From JANOMH01 sp031422295 (GTDB lineage: Bacteria; Pseudomonadota; Alphaproteobacteria; Rhodobacterales; Rhodobacteraceae): a stretch of 64,000 bases of DNA. A program made the position numbers and the translations under genes. The notes under the pieces are model-generated. The model did not search any database and had not been told where the DNA came from. It saw only the letters and a list, made by a program, of their open reading frames with translations. The DNA lies in NCBI GenBank assembly GCA_031422295.1, contig JANOQM010000090.1, positions 27,651 through 91,650 of the forward strand. The letters run 5' to 3'. Of this stretch, positions 1 through 8,960 are shown piece after piece (position 1 is the first letter of the stretch; every line of letters begins with the position of its first letter).

Positions 1-226
1 GGGGGGCCGTCCCGAACCGCTCCAGATCATAGCGCGGCATCGACGTGTGCATCATTTCGACCGCACAACAGGCCAGACCAAAGGTCATCCAGTGCAGCGA
101 CCCGGTCCGCGCCCAGTTGATCATCGCGGATGTCGAAGTGACCAGAAACCCCTTGTCCTGCAATTCGGCGTTCAGGCCGACTGTGGCCACATCCATATCG
201 ACGCCGGCGGTATTCACACCCGTCAT
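1..226 (-). CDS. nuoB: NADH-quinone oxidoreductase subunit B, partial
   Basis: This is the 5' part of nuoB, cut off by the left edge of the window. About 75 residues are visible, including SMINWARTGSLHWMTFGLACC and CAVEMMHTSMPRYDLERFG. The adjacent cysteines of the CC motif are ligands of cluster N2 in this family. The subunit sits in the peripheral arm of respiratory complex I and passes electrons to quinone. The ATG at 224-226 overlaps the nuoA stop as ATGA, so the two are translationally coupled in the usual nuoAB order. The variable N-terminal 20 residues are normal for the family. Confidence 0.95.
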   Translation of the reverse strand, partial: MTGVNTAGVDMDVATVGLNAELQDKGFLVTSTSAMINWARTGSLHWMTFGLACCAVEMMHTSMPRYDLERFGTAP

Positions 227-588
227 TGCCATTCCAGCGCCCCCTTCTTCCATTCGTACATAAACCCGATGGTCAGCACGCCCAGAAACACCATCATCGA
301 CCAGAAGCCGACCATGCTGATGTCCTTGAAGGCCACGGCCCAAGGGAACAGGAACGCGACCTCCAGGTCGAAAATAATAAACAGGATCGACACGAGGTAG
401 AAGCGGACGTCAAACTTCATCCGGGCATCATCAAACGCGTTGAAACCGCATTCATAGGCCGACACTTTTTCCGGGTCCGGGTTGCGCACGGCAATGACTG
501 CGGCGGCAATTATCAGGATAGCGCCTAATGCAATGGCAAGGCCCAGAAAAATCATGATCGGCAGATATTCCTGCAACAAAACGTCCAA
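223..588 (-). CDS. nuoA: NADH-quinone oxidoreductase subunit A
   Basis: NuoA is a small membrane subunit of complex I, 121 aa and full length for the family. Three membrane segments are visible: about residues 10-33, 62-84 and 90-110. Between the first two lies the conserved loop with KVSAYECGFNAFDDARMKFD, the family hallmark around the conserved Cys. The start that fits best is a TTG at 586-588 (LLQEYLP follows). It is preceded by AGGAACTGATCC, a reasonable ribosome binding site, and no ATG occurs in a suitable place. It is the first gene of the nuo operon, which continues off the left edge. The 188 bp to the divergent neighbour should hold the nuo promoter, though I cannot point to a clear -35/-10 pair. 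Confidence 0.95.
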   Translation of the reverse strand: MDVLLQEYLPIMIFLGLAIALGAILIIAAAVIAVRNPDPEKVSAYECGFNAFDDARMKFDVRFYLVSILFIIFDLEVAFLFPWAVAFKDISMVGFWSMMVFLGVLTIGFMYEWKKGALEWQ

Positions 589-776
589 GGATCAGTTCCT
601 TTCAGGCAAGGCGACCCCGGCGAAAAGGTCTGGCAAATCGACTATGCCAACCCTTACCCCCCGCCCCCGGCAGGGTCAACCAAAGGCAGTGTCGCAGGCG
701 TGCAAATTGAACAGACCCAAGGCCAGTATGGCCATGGCACTGGCAGCGCTACGTACAAAGGATTAACAAAGCCCTT

Positions 777-1406
777 ATGACAGCCACCCGCCACATCCGT
801 TTTGTCATCGCATTCGGGATCAGCCTTGCGGCGGGCGGACTGGCCGTGGTTGCGGCACTGCCTATCACAACCTCTATCCTGATCGCTGCAAACACTTGTT
901 TTGCAGTGTATTTAGTGCTGGAACTATGGCTGGCATCCCAGTTGACCGCCGACCGACTACGCCAGCGGGCGGCTCAGACGGACGAAGGGCTGCCGCTGAT
1001 TTTTATCCTGGCGCTGACTACAATCCTGATAAGCCTGTCCGCAATTTTCATGGTCATCATCCGCCCGACCGGCGGTTGGGCCGAGGGCGCGCTGGCATTG
1101 ACCACGATCCCCTTGGGTTGGGCGATGCTGCACACTTTGGCGGCGTTTCATTATGCCTATTTATACTATGCCCCAGCGCAGGGGCAGCAACGGGGTGGTA
1201 TCGATTTTCCGCAAACACCGGAACCGGGCGTGACCGAGTTTCTGTACTTCTCGTTTACCATCGGCATGACGGCCCAAGTGTCCGATGCGACACTCAGCCA
1301 AACCGCCTTACGCAAGGCGGTGCTAATTCATGCGATTGGATCGTTCTTTTACAACACCACCATTCTGGCATTGGCGGTCAGTGCGGCCCTATCGCTTGGG
1401 CGGTAG
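777..1406 (+). CDS. DUF1345 family integral membrane protein
   Basis: A 209-aa polytopic membrane protein that matches the DUF1345 family in layout. There are two N-terminal membrane helices (about 8-30 and 34-54), a charged loop rich in Arg/Gln (58-72), further helices at 73-95 and 105-130, the conserved segment FLYFSFTIGMTAQVSDATL (about 154-173), and a C-terminal helix (180-206). The function of the family is not established. The start ATG has only a distant AAGG upstream. It is divergent from nuoA and convergent with the small gene at 1408. Nothing in the context assigns a pathway. Confidence 0.8.
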   Translation: MTATRHIRFVIAFGISLAAGGLAVVAALPITTSILIAANTCFAVYLVLELWLASQLTADRLRQRAAQTDEGLPLIFILALTTILISLSAIFMVIIRPTGGWAEGALALTTIPLGWAMLHTLAAFHYAYLYYAPAQGQQRGGIDFPQTPEPGVTEFLYFSFTIGMTAQVSDATLSQTALRKAVLIHAIGSFFYNTTILALAVSAALSLGR

Positions 1407-1407
1407 A

Positions 1408-1809
1408 TTACTTTGCTTTTTTCACCAGTTTCCACCACGCGGTCACTGCAATAATGATCGGCAAGATGACGGACAGGCCCACCGTGTTGTTCATCGGCGG
1501 TTTTGGCAAATCACTCTTTACCGGGATTTCTGTCCATGTTTTCAGCTCTTTAATGGTGCCAAGAACCATGTCAGCCAGATCTTCGAGCGCCTTTTTGGTA
1601 TCCTCTTTGCGCTTCATCATCTCACCAATCGCCTTGGCGCGTTTGCCCAAATCATCAATCCGGCGGTCAATCCGGGGGCCGTCTTTTTTCAGCTTTTTCT
1701 GCCAATCGGCGTCAAGGCTGGCTTTGGACAAAGCCACATTCTTTTTCGACGTTGCCGCCTGATCGCGGGTTTTCACGGGATTACGGCCATCCTTTGGCGG
1801 TGCTGGCAT
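1408..1809 (-). CDS. small coiled-coil protein with C-terminal membrane anchor
   Basis: A 133-aa protein I do not recognise. It has a Lys/Asp-rich, strongly charged N-terminal two thirds predicted to be helical (about residues 25-95, with heptad-like spacing in LDADWQKKLKK and IDRRIDDLGKRAKAIGEMMK). A single hydrophobic segment follows (about 108-126, VGLSVILPIIIAVTAWW), then KLVKKAK. This looks like a tail-anchored cytoplasmic coiled coil. It lies downstream of the DegT-type aminotransferase on the same strand with a 70-bp gap, so co-transcription is possible. It is convergent with the DUF1345 gene, one base apart. Codon use looks coding. Confidence 0.6.
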   Translation of the reverse strand: MPAPPKDGRNPVKTRDQAATSKKNVALSKASLDADWQKKLKKDGPRIDRRIDDLGKRAKAIGEMMKRKEDTKKALEDLADMVLGTIKELKTWTEIPVKSDLPKPPMNNTVGLSVILPIIIAVTAWWKLVKKAK

Positions 1810-1879
1810 CGGGATTCTCCTGCAATATCATCATGTCAATGACGCTAGTCTGGCATGGATCAACCCCAGCTTGCAAAAC

Positions 1880-3082
1880 CTATTCGGCGGCTTTTTGCTG
1901 GAAAACCGCCGATACTTCGGCCCGGATGATCCGGGCAATCTGGGCGCAATCAGCCAAGCTAAACGTCAGCGGCAGGCGCATATCAATGATGCCCGCCAAG
2001 ATGCGGTCAGTGGCAGGCATTGGGGTCGATGGGGCATAGTGCCACGACATGTAGTTGGATGTGAAGGCCACAGGTTCGGCTGCGCCAAACCATTTCAGCT
2101 CGACCCCGCGGGTCAGGCAGCGGACCAGAAATTCGCGGATTGCTGCATCGTCCCAGTCCAGCAGCAGGAACTGAAAAGATGACGCGACAAAGCCTTCGGC
2201 GGGTGGGCGGGCGATCAGGGTCAGGCCGGGTGTATCGGCCAAACCATGCGTAACCACTTTATATCGTTCATTCCACCGGGCACATTGCGTTGCCAGATCG
2301 CGTAATTGCGGGCGCAGGATGGCTGCGCGCAGGTTGTCCATCCGGCCCGAGATATTGGGGGTTTCATAGCGGATTTGCGCAAACGCCTCGGGCGGGGGGG
2401 CGGCTCGGTGTCGGCCATAGAGCATGTAGGACCCTGACAAAACAATCGCCCGGGCCATGCCATCTGCATGATCTGAAACGATAAAACCGCCCTCGCCTGA
2501 ATTCATGTGCTTGTAGGTCTGCGTCGAATAACAGCCGAACCGGCCATGCCGCCCGCTGGGCACGCCGTTCCATGTGGCCCCCATTGTATGGGCGCAATCC
2601 TCGATCACAATTACCCCCGCCGCGTCGCACAGGGCCATCAATTGATCCATGTCGCAGATGTGGCCGCGCATATGCGACAGGAGCAACACCCTCGCATCTG
2701 TAAGCTTTTGCGACAATTCCTTAAGGTCGATTGTGAGGCTTTCTGTCACCCCGACAAACACCGGAACGGCCCCCACAGCCGCGATCGCACCGGGCACCGG
2801 AGCGAGGGTAAATGCATTCGACAGCACCCGGTCCCCCGGTTTGACGCCACAGGCGCGCAGGGCCGTGGTCATCGCATAACCGCCCGAGGCAACAGCAAGG
2901 CAATAGCGCGCACCGGTGAAGGCTGCAAACTCATCCTCCAGCAGTGCCACTTCCGCCACTTCGCCGGGGGCCACATTATAGCGGTGCAACCGGCCATGCC
3001 GCAGCACGGCCAGGGCGGCCTCGATCCCCGCCTCGGGGATCGGTTCCTGCTGGGTGAAACTTCCGATGAAATTTTCGGTCAT
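1880..3082 (-). CDS. DegT/DnrJ/EryC1/StrS-family aminotransferase
   Basis: A 400-aa fold-type I PLP aminotransferase of the family that usually transfers amino groups to keto sugars. Visible landmarks are GRLHRYN near residue 30, the cofactor-binding stretch VASGGYAMTTALRA (about 65-78), VLLLSHMRGHICDM, the VIEDCAHTMGA motif with the PLP-contacting Asp, and QTYKHMNSGEGG with the likely Schiff-base Lys. It lies 57 bp downstream of an MFS exporter on the same strand. No sugar nucleotide or cell-surface polysaccharide genes are close by, so the substrate cannot be read from context. The ATG at 3080-3082 gives a normal N-terminus. Confidence 0.85.
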   Translation of the reverse strand: MTENFIGSFTQQEPIPEAGIEAALAVLRHGRLHRYNVAPGEVAEVALLEDEFAAFTGARYCLAVASGGYAMTTALRACGVKPGDRVLSNAFTLAPVPGAIAAVGAVPVFVGVTESLTIDLKELSQKLTDARVLLLSHMRGHICDMDQLMALCDAAGVIVIEDCAHTMGATWNGVPSGRHGRFGCYSTQTYKHMNSGEGGFIVSDHADGMARAIVLSGSYMLYGRHRAAPPPEAFAQIRYETPNISGRMDNLRAAILRPQLRDLATQCARWNERYKVVTHGLADTPGLTLIARPPAEGFVASSFQFLLLDWDDAAIREFLVRCLTRGVELKWFGAAEPVAFTSNYMSWHYAPSTPMPATDRILAGIIDMRLPLTFSLADCAQIARIIRAEVSAVFQQKAAE

Positions 3083-3139
3083 GCTGATGCCCCTATTTAA
3101 CCCATTTGACCCCAGCCCAAAGCCCGGGTCAACGATGGG

Positions 3140-4375
3140 TCACTCGGCCAGCACGGCGCTGGTGTTGCGCCGGTCAACCACCACGAACATTGCGAGGGCC
3201 ACGGCCAGAACCGCCGCCGCGATGAAATATGCGGTCCCGGCGGTTGCGACCTGATTGTCCGGGTCGAGGAAATAGCCAAAAGCCTGACTGAAAAACAATG
3301 TGCCTGCCAGCATCGCCACATTCATCACGCTGGAAATACCGCCCTGCAATTCGCCTTGGGCATCATCCGGCACCGCCTTGGACATCAGGGCGATCAGCAT
3401 GGGATGCACCAGCCCTTCGGGCGCATGAATGACCAGCATGATCAGCACGACGGCCAAACTGGGCGCCAGACCGTACCCCACCGCCGCAATGGTCGCAAAA
3501 ATCAGCCCGAACAGCGCCACTTTATGTTCGCCAAAGCGTTTGACCAGTGGCCCTGACAGCACCCCTTGGGTCACGGCCGCAATGATCCCAAAGGCCGCGA
3601 GGGTCAGGCCGACCATGGCCGAGGACCAGTCAAACTTGGCCATGCCCCAGAACGGCCAGATTGCCGGATAGATCGATGAGGCGAAAAAGAACACGAACAG
3701 CACCGCACTGAGCGGGACGACGCCGTGATAGGACTGGAACACCTTGAATGTGCCGAACGGATTGGCGCGGCGCCAGTCAAACGGGCGGCGTTTTTCCGGC
3801 GGCAGGGTTTCAGGCAAAACGAAATACCCGAAAGCCAGATTCAGCCCCGAAATGACAGCAGCAACGTAGAACGGCACGCGCGGGCCAAGTTCGCCCAGCA
3901 ACCCGCCGATGGCCGGTCCGATCACGAAACCGACGCCAAAGGCCGCCCCGATCAGCCCGAATGCGCGGGCCCGATCCTCGGGCGCTGTGACATCGGCGAT
4001 ATAGGCATTGGCGATGACATAGGACGAACCGCAGACCCCGGCGATGACCCGGCCCACGAACAGCCACATCAGCGAGGGGGCGAGCGCCGAGAACAGATAG
4101 TCTAACATCAGCCCGGCCACGGCCAACAACAGCAGCGGACGGCGGCCATAGGCATCGGACAGATTGCCCATTACCGGGCCGAACAGGAACTGGGCGGCGG
4201 AAAACGCAAAAAACATCCAGCCGCCGATCAGGGCGGCATCCGACAGGTTCATATGTCCAACGCTTTTGATCAGTTCCGGCAGGACCGGGATGATCAGGCC
4301 AAAGCCGACCATATCCAGCAAAACCGTCATGAATACGAATGTGATGGCCGAATTCGACGGCTTTGCGGGGGTCAT
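3140..4375 (-). CDS. MFS transporter, TCR/Tet type
   Basis: A 411-aa inner-membrane transporter with about 12 predicted helices. The N-terminus FMTVLLDMVGFGLIIPVLPE and the loop 2-3 motif GNLSDAYGRRPLLL (motif A, G-x-L-[SA]-D-x-x-G-R-[RK]) are typical of the drug:proton antiporter Tet class. The motif-C region GAAFGVGFVIGPAIGGLLGE is also present (around residue 145). This predicts proton-driven export of a small molecule. The substrate is unknown and resistance should not be assumed from homology alone. It is the probable first gene of a minus-strand unit followed by the DegT aminotransferase, and divergent from the lipoprotein gene at 4498. Confidence 0.85.
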   Translation of the reverse strand: MTPAKPSNSAITFVFMTVLLDMVGFGLIIPVLPELIKSVGHMNLSDAALIGGWMFFAFSAAQFLFGPVMGNLSDAYGRRPLLLLAVAGLMLDYLFSALAPSLMWLFVGRVIAGVCGSSYVIANAYIADVTAPEDRARAFGLIGAAFGVGFVIGPAIGGLLGELGPRVPFYVAAVISGLNLAFGYFVLPETLPPEKRRPFDWRRANPFGTFKVFQSYHGVVPLSAVLFVFFFASSIYPAIWPFWGMAKFDWSSAMVGLTLAAFGIIAAVTQGVLSGPLVKRFGEHKVALFGLIFATIAAVGYGLAPSLAVVLIMLVIHAPEGLVHPMLIALMSKAVPDDAQGELQGGISSVMNVAMLAGTLFFSQAFGYFLDPDNQVATAGTAYFIAAAVLAVALAMFVVVDRRNTSAVLAE

Positions 4376-4497
4376 TCTGTCGACCTTTGACTGACTTTGA
4401 TTGGGTGTTTATGAAATGTTCTTTAGCGGACAGCGGCGGCCAAGGTCAAGTGACCGTCGCGGTTGCACTGTGCTGCCTTAGCCCCTATTTTGGGAGG

Positions 4498-4965
4498 ATG
4501 AGAAAACTGATGCTGCTTTCCCTTGTATCGCTGTCGGCCTGCAATTCCCCGTCATTGCAGGGGATGTTTGACCCCGTTGCGCCCCAGATTGCCGCTGGTC
4601 CGCCCGAGGCAACGCTGGATCCGACGCCTGCACCACCGCCCCCTGCGGCCGCCCGGACGGCAGAGGAATTTGATACCACGACCGAGGCTGACCGCGCCGC
4701 AGCTGTGGCTGCCCCGGTTGGTGGGCAACAGCTGGGCACGACGATTGCGTCCCTCGGGTCACCGACCGAGCCGGGGATCTGGCTGCGCACCGGGCTGGTC
4801 ACCGAACTCGTGCAGGGCCGGGTCGAATTTCAGGGCGTTTCGGTGAATGTCGAATTGCGCCCTTCGGGTGGACCGGCGTCAGCGGGCAGTCAGATTTCGC
4901 TGGCCGCGATGCGATTATTGGGCGCACCGCTGACCGGCCTGCCGGAATTGGTGGTTTATCGGTAG
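4498..4965 (+). CDS. predicted lipoprotein, function unknown
   Basis: A 155-aa protein beginning MRKLMLLSLVSLSAC: a short signal peptide with an LSAC lipobox, so Cys15 is the predicted lipidated residue. A Pro/Ala-rich linker follows (about 33-55). The C-terminal part (about 90-155) carries WLRTGLVTELVQGRVEF and LAAMRLLGAPLTGLPELVVYR, predicted beta-rich. The start at 4498 keeps the Arg-Lys n-region of the signal peptide. A second in-frame ATG at 4510 has better spacing from GGGAGG (4492-4497) but would lose the charge. I do not recognise the family. Confidence 0.65.
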   Translation: MRKLMLLSLVSLSACNSPSLQGMFDPVAPQIAAGPPEATLDPTPAPPPPAAARTAEEFDTTTEADRAAAVAAPVGGQQLGTTIASLGSPTEPGIWLRTGLVTELVQGRVEFQGVSVNVELRPSGGPASAGSQISLAAMRLLGAPLTGLPELVVYR

Positions 4966-4974
4966 AGTGGCTAA

Positions 4975-5008
4975 AACCCACGCATTTTCGGTCACGCGGG
5001 CGTGGGTT
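4975..5008. terminator. inverted repeat between convergent genes
   Basis: AACCCACGC (4975-4983) and GCGTGGGTT (5000-5008) form a 9-bp perfect stem with a 16-nt loop just after the lipoprotein stop. It overlaps the 3' end of alkD. Flanking A/T runs are short, so it may act as a bidirectional terminator or simply be part of the dispersed repeat at 5001-5022. Confidence 0.45.
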
Positions 5009-5690
5009 GCACCCACCCTACGAGCCGCCCGGCCTCTTCGCGGGCAAACCGCTTCATGTCCGCCCCGTGTTGGTCCAGAAATGCGATGACGCGCGGGGCG
5101 TCGTGCCGCGATAATTCGCGCAGCCACCATGCGATGGATTTCTGGATAAACCATTCCCTATCAGTGACATAGGTGGCGGCCCAGCCCAACACCCGGTCTC
5201 GTATGTCCAGATCCAGCGGTTTGGGAAAGTTCTGTTTGGTCCATGGCAGGGTGATGACCATGGCCGCGCGCCGGGTCCACATGTGATCAGACCGGGTCCA
5301 ACCGTCAACCTCGGTGATGCGGGCCGGATTGGCGACCAGCCGTTTGGCCGCCGCGTTACAGGCATGATCGGCAATCGCCCAGGCGTCAAAATCGGGCACC
5401 CAACCTGCCATCATCACCCAGGCGGCATCGTCATCTTTGATCCGGGCCTGGGCCATCACTTTGGTCGCGGCGACCCTGCCCTCGTGAATATTGCTGTCCC
5501 ACAGGGCTTGGGCCAAGGTCAGCCGTTCACCGGGGGTGACGCGGTCGCGCCAGCCCTTGGCCAGATCGTCAATGGCGGGCACCCGGACCCCCAGATAGGG
5601 CCGGTCAACCTTGTGATAGCGGGCCATTTCAAGGGCTTGGGTTGGGTCCGCCAACGCGCTCAGGTCCGCCAAGGCATCGTCAAAATTCAT
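4992..5690 (-). CDS. DNA alkylation repair protein, AlkD-like
   Basis: A 232-aa all-helical HEAT-like repeat protein of the AlkD DNA glycosylase family, which excises alkylated bases. Supporting segments are RPYLGVRVPAIDDLAKGW, WDSNIHEGRVAATKVMAQ, FDAWAIADHACNAAAKRLV, WTRRAAMVITLPWTKQ and the characteristic DREWFIQKSIAWWLRELS (about 175-192). The ATG overlaps the glmS stop as ATGA, so translation is coupled to glmS. The last nine codons (VGWVQPTPA and stop) come from a copy of the dispersed palindromic repeat that also occurs elsewhere in the window. The native C-terminus was therefore probably replaced or extended by insertion of the repeat. The catalytic core is upstream of this and looks intact. 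Confidence 0.85.
   Translation of the reverse strand: MNFDDALADLSALADPTQALEMARYHKVDRPYLGVRVPAIDDLAKGWRDRVTPGERLTLAQALWDSNIHEGRVAATKVMAQARIKDDDAAWVMMAGWVPDFDAWAIADHACNAAAKRLVANPARITEVDGWTRSDHMWTRRAAMVITLPWTKQNFPKPLDLDIRDRVLGWAATYVTDREWFIQKSIAWWLRELSRHDAPRVIAFLDQHGADMKRFAREEAGRLVGWVQPTPA
5001..5022. repeat. dispersed palindromic repeat, copy 1
   Basis: The sequence GTGGGTTGCACCCACCCTAC, the core shared with the element at 17235-17282, lies inside the 3' end of alkD. On the minus strand it encodes the VGWVQPT tail. Confidence 0.7.
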
Positions 5691-7504
5691 TCCACCGTCA
5701 CCGATTTGGCCAGATTGCGCGGCTGATCGACATCGGTGCCTTTGGCCACTGCGGTGTGATAGGCCAGCAATTGGGCGGGGATCGCATACAGGATCGGGGC
5801 CAGAAACGGGTCAACCTCGGGCATGATCAGGGTTTCCCAGACGCCTTGGCCGGCCTCGACCGCCCCTTTGGCGTCAGTGATCAGAAGCACCTTGCCGCCC
5901 CGCGCCATGACCTCTTGCATGTTCGAGATGGTCTTGTCGAACAGCGCGTCACGCGGGGCCATGACGATGACCGGCACGACTTTGTCGACCAGCGCGATGG
6001 GGCCGTGTTTCAGTTCACCTGACGCATAAGCTTCGGCATGGATGTAGCTGATTTCCTTTAGTTTTAGCGCCCCTTCCAGCGCCAGTGGATACATCGCGCC
6101 GCGCCCCAGAAACAGGATATCGCGGGCCTCGGCCAATTTGGCGGCCAGACGGCGGGTTTCGCCCTCGATCCCCAGCGCGTGGTTCATCAATCCGGGCAGG
6201 GCCTGCAAGGCGGTCAGCCGTTCGGCGACCTGTACGGGCGTCAACCGGCCCCGTTGTGCGGCGGCCTTGATCGCCAGCAGGGCGAGTATGGTCAGTTGAC
6301 ACGTGAAGGCCTTGGTCGAGGCAACGCCGATTTCAGGCCCGGCCATGATCGGCAGGATCAGGTCGGATTCGCGCGCGATCGTGCTTTCGGCGACATTGAC
6401 CACGGCGACGATTTGTTGCGCCTTGTCGCGGGTATAGCGCAGGGCGGCCAAAGTATCGGCGGTTTCCCCCGACTGGCTGACAAAGATTGCGACCGTTCCC
6501 GGCGTGACGGGCGGTTCGCGGTAGCGGTATTCAGAGGCGACATCGACCTCAACCGGCAGACCGGCCAGCTGTTCAAACCAGTATTTGGCGACAAGGCAGG
6601 CGAAAGATGCGGTGCCGCAGGCGACCATGACCAGCCGTTCCACGGCGGCAAAATCAAGGTCGGGGGCGGGCAAAGTGATGTGGCCATCCGCCAGATAATG
6701 CGCCAACGCCCGGGTGATCACCGTGGGTTGTTCGGCAATTTCCTTGGCCATGAAATGCTTGTAGCCGCCCTTATCAACGCGGGTGCTGTCGATCTGGATG
6801 GTTTTGACGGGGCGGTTGGCGATGCGGCCCGCATGGTCGCGAATTTCAACCCCCGAGCGGGTCAGGACGGCCCAATCGCCTTCGTCCAGATAGGTGATCC
6901 GGTCGGTCATCGGGGCCAAAGCGATGGCATCCGAGCCGACGAACATTTCACCGTCACCATGCCCGATGGCCAGCGGTGACCCCTTGCGCGCGGCGATCAG
7001 CAGGTCGTCCTGCCCGGCGAACAGGAAGCACAAGGCATAGGCCCCGGTCAGCCGGGCGATGGTTTGAGCGGCGGCGTCGCGGGGGCTCGACCCTTGGGTC
7101 AGATAATATTGCGCCAGAAGGGCCACGGTTTCGGTATCCGTATCGGTTTCATAGCCGATCCCCTGTTCGGCCAGAAACATACGCAATTCACGGAAATTTT
7201 CGATAATGCCATTATGCACGACGGCCACTGCGCCCGCCTGATGCGGATGGGCGTTTTTGACGTTGGGCGCACCATGCGTGGCCCAGCGGGTATGCCCGAT
7301 CCCGGCCTTGCCTGCGAGCGGGTCATGCACCAGCAGGTCGGACAGATTGACCAGTTTGCCGACTGCCCGCCTGCGGTCCAGAATACCGCTGTTGACGGTG
7401 GCGATGCCCGCAGAATCGTAGCCCCGGTATTCAAGCCGTTTCAACGCCTCGACCAGCAGGGGCGCTGCCTCGTGTGATCCAAGGACCCCGACAATTCCGC
7501 ACAT
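5687..7504 (-). CDS. glmS: glutamine-fructose-6-phosphate aminotransferase
   Basis: A 605-aa GlmS making glucosamine-6-phosphate from fructose-6-phosphate and glutamine, the first step to UDP-GlcNAc for peptidoglycan and LPS. The N-terminal glutaminase domain starts with the catalytic Cys (MCGIVGVLG; Cys2). It also shows RWATHGAPN and HNGIIENF. Two sugar-isomerase (SIS) domains follow from about residue 280, with ACGTASFA, SQSGETADTLAAL and STKAFTCQ, and the C-terminal DQPRNLAKSVTVE is family-typical. It lies directly after glmU (one base between them) and upstream of alkD. No glmS ribozyme is expected or seen. Confidence 0.97.
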   Translation of the reverse strand: MCGIVGVLGSHEAAPLLVEALKRLEYRGYDSAGIATVNSGILDRRRAVGKLVNLSDLLVHDPLAGKAGIGHTRWATHGAPNVKNAHPHQAGAVAVVHNGIIENFRELRMFLAEQGIGYETDTDTETVALLAQYYLTQGSSPRDAAAQTIARLTGAYALCFLFAGQDDLLIAARKGSPLAIGHGDGEMFVGSDAIALAPMTDRITYLDEGDWAVLTRSGVEIRDHAGRIANRPVKTIQIDSTRVDKGGYKHFMAKEIAEQPTVITRALAHYLADGHITLPAPDLDFAAVERLVMVACGTASFACLVAKYWFEQLAGLPVEVDVASEYRYREPPVTPGTVAIFVSQSGETADTLAALRYTRDKAQQIVAVVNVAESTIARESDLILPIMAGPEIGVASTKAFTCQLTILALLAIKAAAQRGRLTPVQVAERLTALQALPGLMNHALGIEGETRRLAAKLAEARDILFLGRGAMYPLALEGALKLKEISYIHAEAYASGELKHGPIALVDKVVPVIVMAPRDALFDKTISNMQEVMARGGKVLLITDAKGAVEAGQGVWETLIMPEVDPFLAPILYAIPAQLLAYHTAVAKGTDVDQPRNLAKSVTVE

Positions 7505-7505
7505 T

Positions 7506-8858
7506 TTACGCCCCTTTGCCCTTGTTTGCCTTGGCGGCCTTTAACTTTTCGAACAATCGCAGCGCAAGGCCCGGTTTGTTGACCTGTGCCGCCCGACCGA
7601 TGGCAAGGTCGGTTGCGGGCACATCGCGGGTGATCACTGACCCGCTGGCGGTCATCACGTCGTCACCCAAAGTGACCGGGGCCACCAGCATGGTATTGGA
7701 CCCGACAAACACCCGTTTGCCGATTTTGGTTCGGTGTTTGAACACGCCGTCATAGTTGCAGGTGACGGTGCCCGCGCCAATGTTTGAGCGCTCGCCAATA
7801 TCCGCGTCTCCGATATAGGACAGATGGTTGATTTTGGCCCCTTCGGCCACGATCGCATTCTTGATCTCGACAAAGTTGCCGACATGCACATCTTCGGCCA
7901 ATTCGGCACCGGGGCGCAGCCGGGCAAACGGGCCGACACTGGCCCCGCGCGAGACATGGCAGCCTTCCAGATGCGAAAACGGTCTGATCCGGGCGTCGGA
8001 TTCAATCGTCACGCCGGGGCCAAACACCACTGGCCCTTCGACCACGGCATCCCGGCCAATCACCGTGTCATGCGCGAAAATGATGGTTTCCGGGTTGGTC
8101 AGGGTGACCCCGTCGGCCAGTGCTGTGGCGCGGGCGCGGGCTTGGAACAGCGCCTCGGCTGCGGCGAGTTGGTCGCGGGTATTGACGCCCAGGGTTTCCT
8201 GTTCCGGGCAGCGCACCACAGTTGCCGACAGGCCCTGTGCGCGGCCAATTTCAACGATATCGGTCAGGTAAAATTCGCCCTGCGCATTATGCGGCGTCAC
8301 TGCATCGAGCAAACCGAACAAGGTCTGTGCATCGGCCACGACCACGCCGCCATTGCACAGGGGTATGGCCCGGGCCACCACATCGGCGTCTTTGAATTCG
8401 ACAATCTTTTCAAGGCTGTCACCGACCATGACCATCCGACCATAGCGGGCGGAATCAACGGGTTCAAAGCCCAGAAACACCACATCCGCCCGGGCCCGCG
8501 CAGCGATCATCGCGGACAAAGTGGCTTCGGTAATGAATGGGGTGTCGCCGAACAGAACCACCGCATCGCCGTCAAACCCGGCCAAGGCGGCCCGCGCCTG
8601 CAAGACCGCATGCCCGGTGCCCAACTGGTCAGGTTGCAACGCGATAATCGCATCAGGGTTCCAGTCCTGTGCGGCTTTGGCTACCTGATCGGCCCCAACG
8701 CCTGCGACAATCACCAGATGCGCGGGGTCCAGCGTTGCGCCAGATTTCATCGCATGGATCAGCAGGGGCGCTCCGGCCAGTTCATGCAAAACCTTCGGCC
8801 GTTCGGAATTCATCCGGGTGCCCTGACCCGCGGCCAGAATGATCAAACTTACTGCCAT
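7506..8858 (-). CDS. glmU: bifunctional UDP-GlcNAc pyrophosphorylase / GlcN-1-P acetyltransferase
   Basis: A 450-aa GlmU that acetylates GlcN-1-P and uridylylates the product. The N-terminal pyrophosphorylase domain begins LIILAAGQGTRMNSERPKVLHELAG, the nucleotide-binding signature. The C-terminal left-handed beta-helix (about 250-440) shows hexapeptide repeats and the acetyltransferase segment NHLSYIGDADIGERSNIGAGTVTCNYDG. I place the start at the ATG 8856-8858, which puts the glycine-rich loop at the usual distance. An upstream in-frame start at 8909 would add a tail unlike the family. It heads the glmU-glmS-alkD unit. Confidence 0.96.
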   Translation of the reverse strand: MAVSLIILAAGQGTRMNSERPKVLHELAGAPLLIHAMKSGATLDPAHLVIVAGVGADQVAKAAQDWNPDAIIALQPDQLGTGHAVLQARAALAGFDGDAVVLFGDTPFITEATLSAMIAARARADVVFLGFEPVDSARYGRMVMVGDSLEKIVEFKDADVVARAIPLCNGGVVVADAQTLFGLLDAVTPHNAQGEFYLTDIVEIGRAQGLSATVVRCPEQETLGVNTRDQLAAAEALFQARARATALADGVTLTNPETIIFAHDTVIGRDAVVEGPVVFGPGVTIESDARIRPFSHLEGCHVSRGASVGPFARLRPGAELAEDVHVGNFVEIKNAIVAEGAKINHLSYIGDADIGERSNIGAGTVTCNYDGVFKHRTKIGKRVFVGSNTMLVAPVTLGDDVMTASGSVITRDVPATDLAIGRAAQVNKPGLALRLFEKLKAAKANKGKGA

Positions 8859-8960
8859 GACTGACGCCCCATCGGTTTCTTGACCCTTCTTTGGCTGTAA
8901 CCGGATCATATCGCAAGGGTGGGGGCTTCACATCACCTTACACCACGTTACAAGGCCTGC

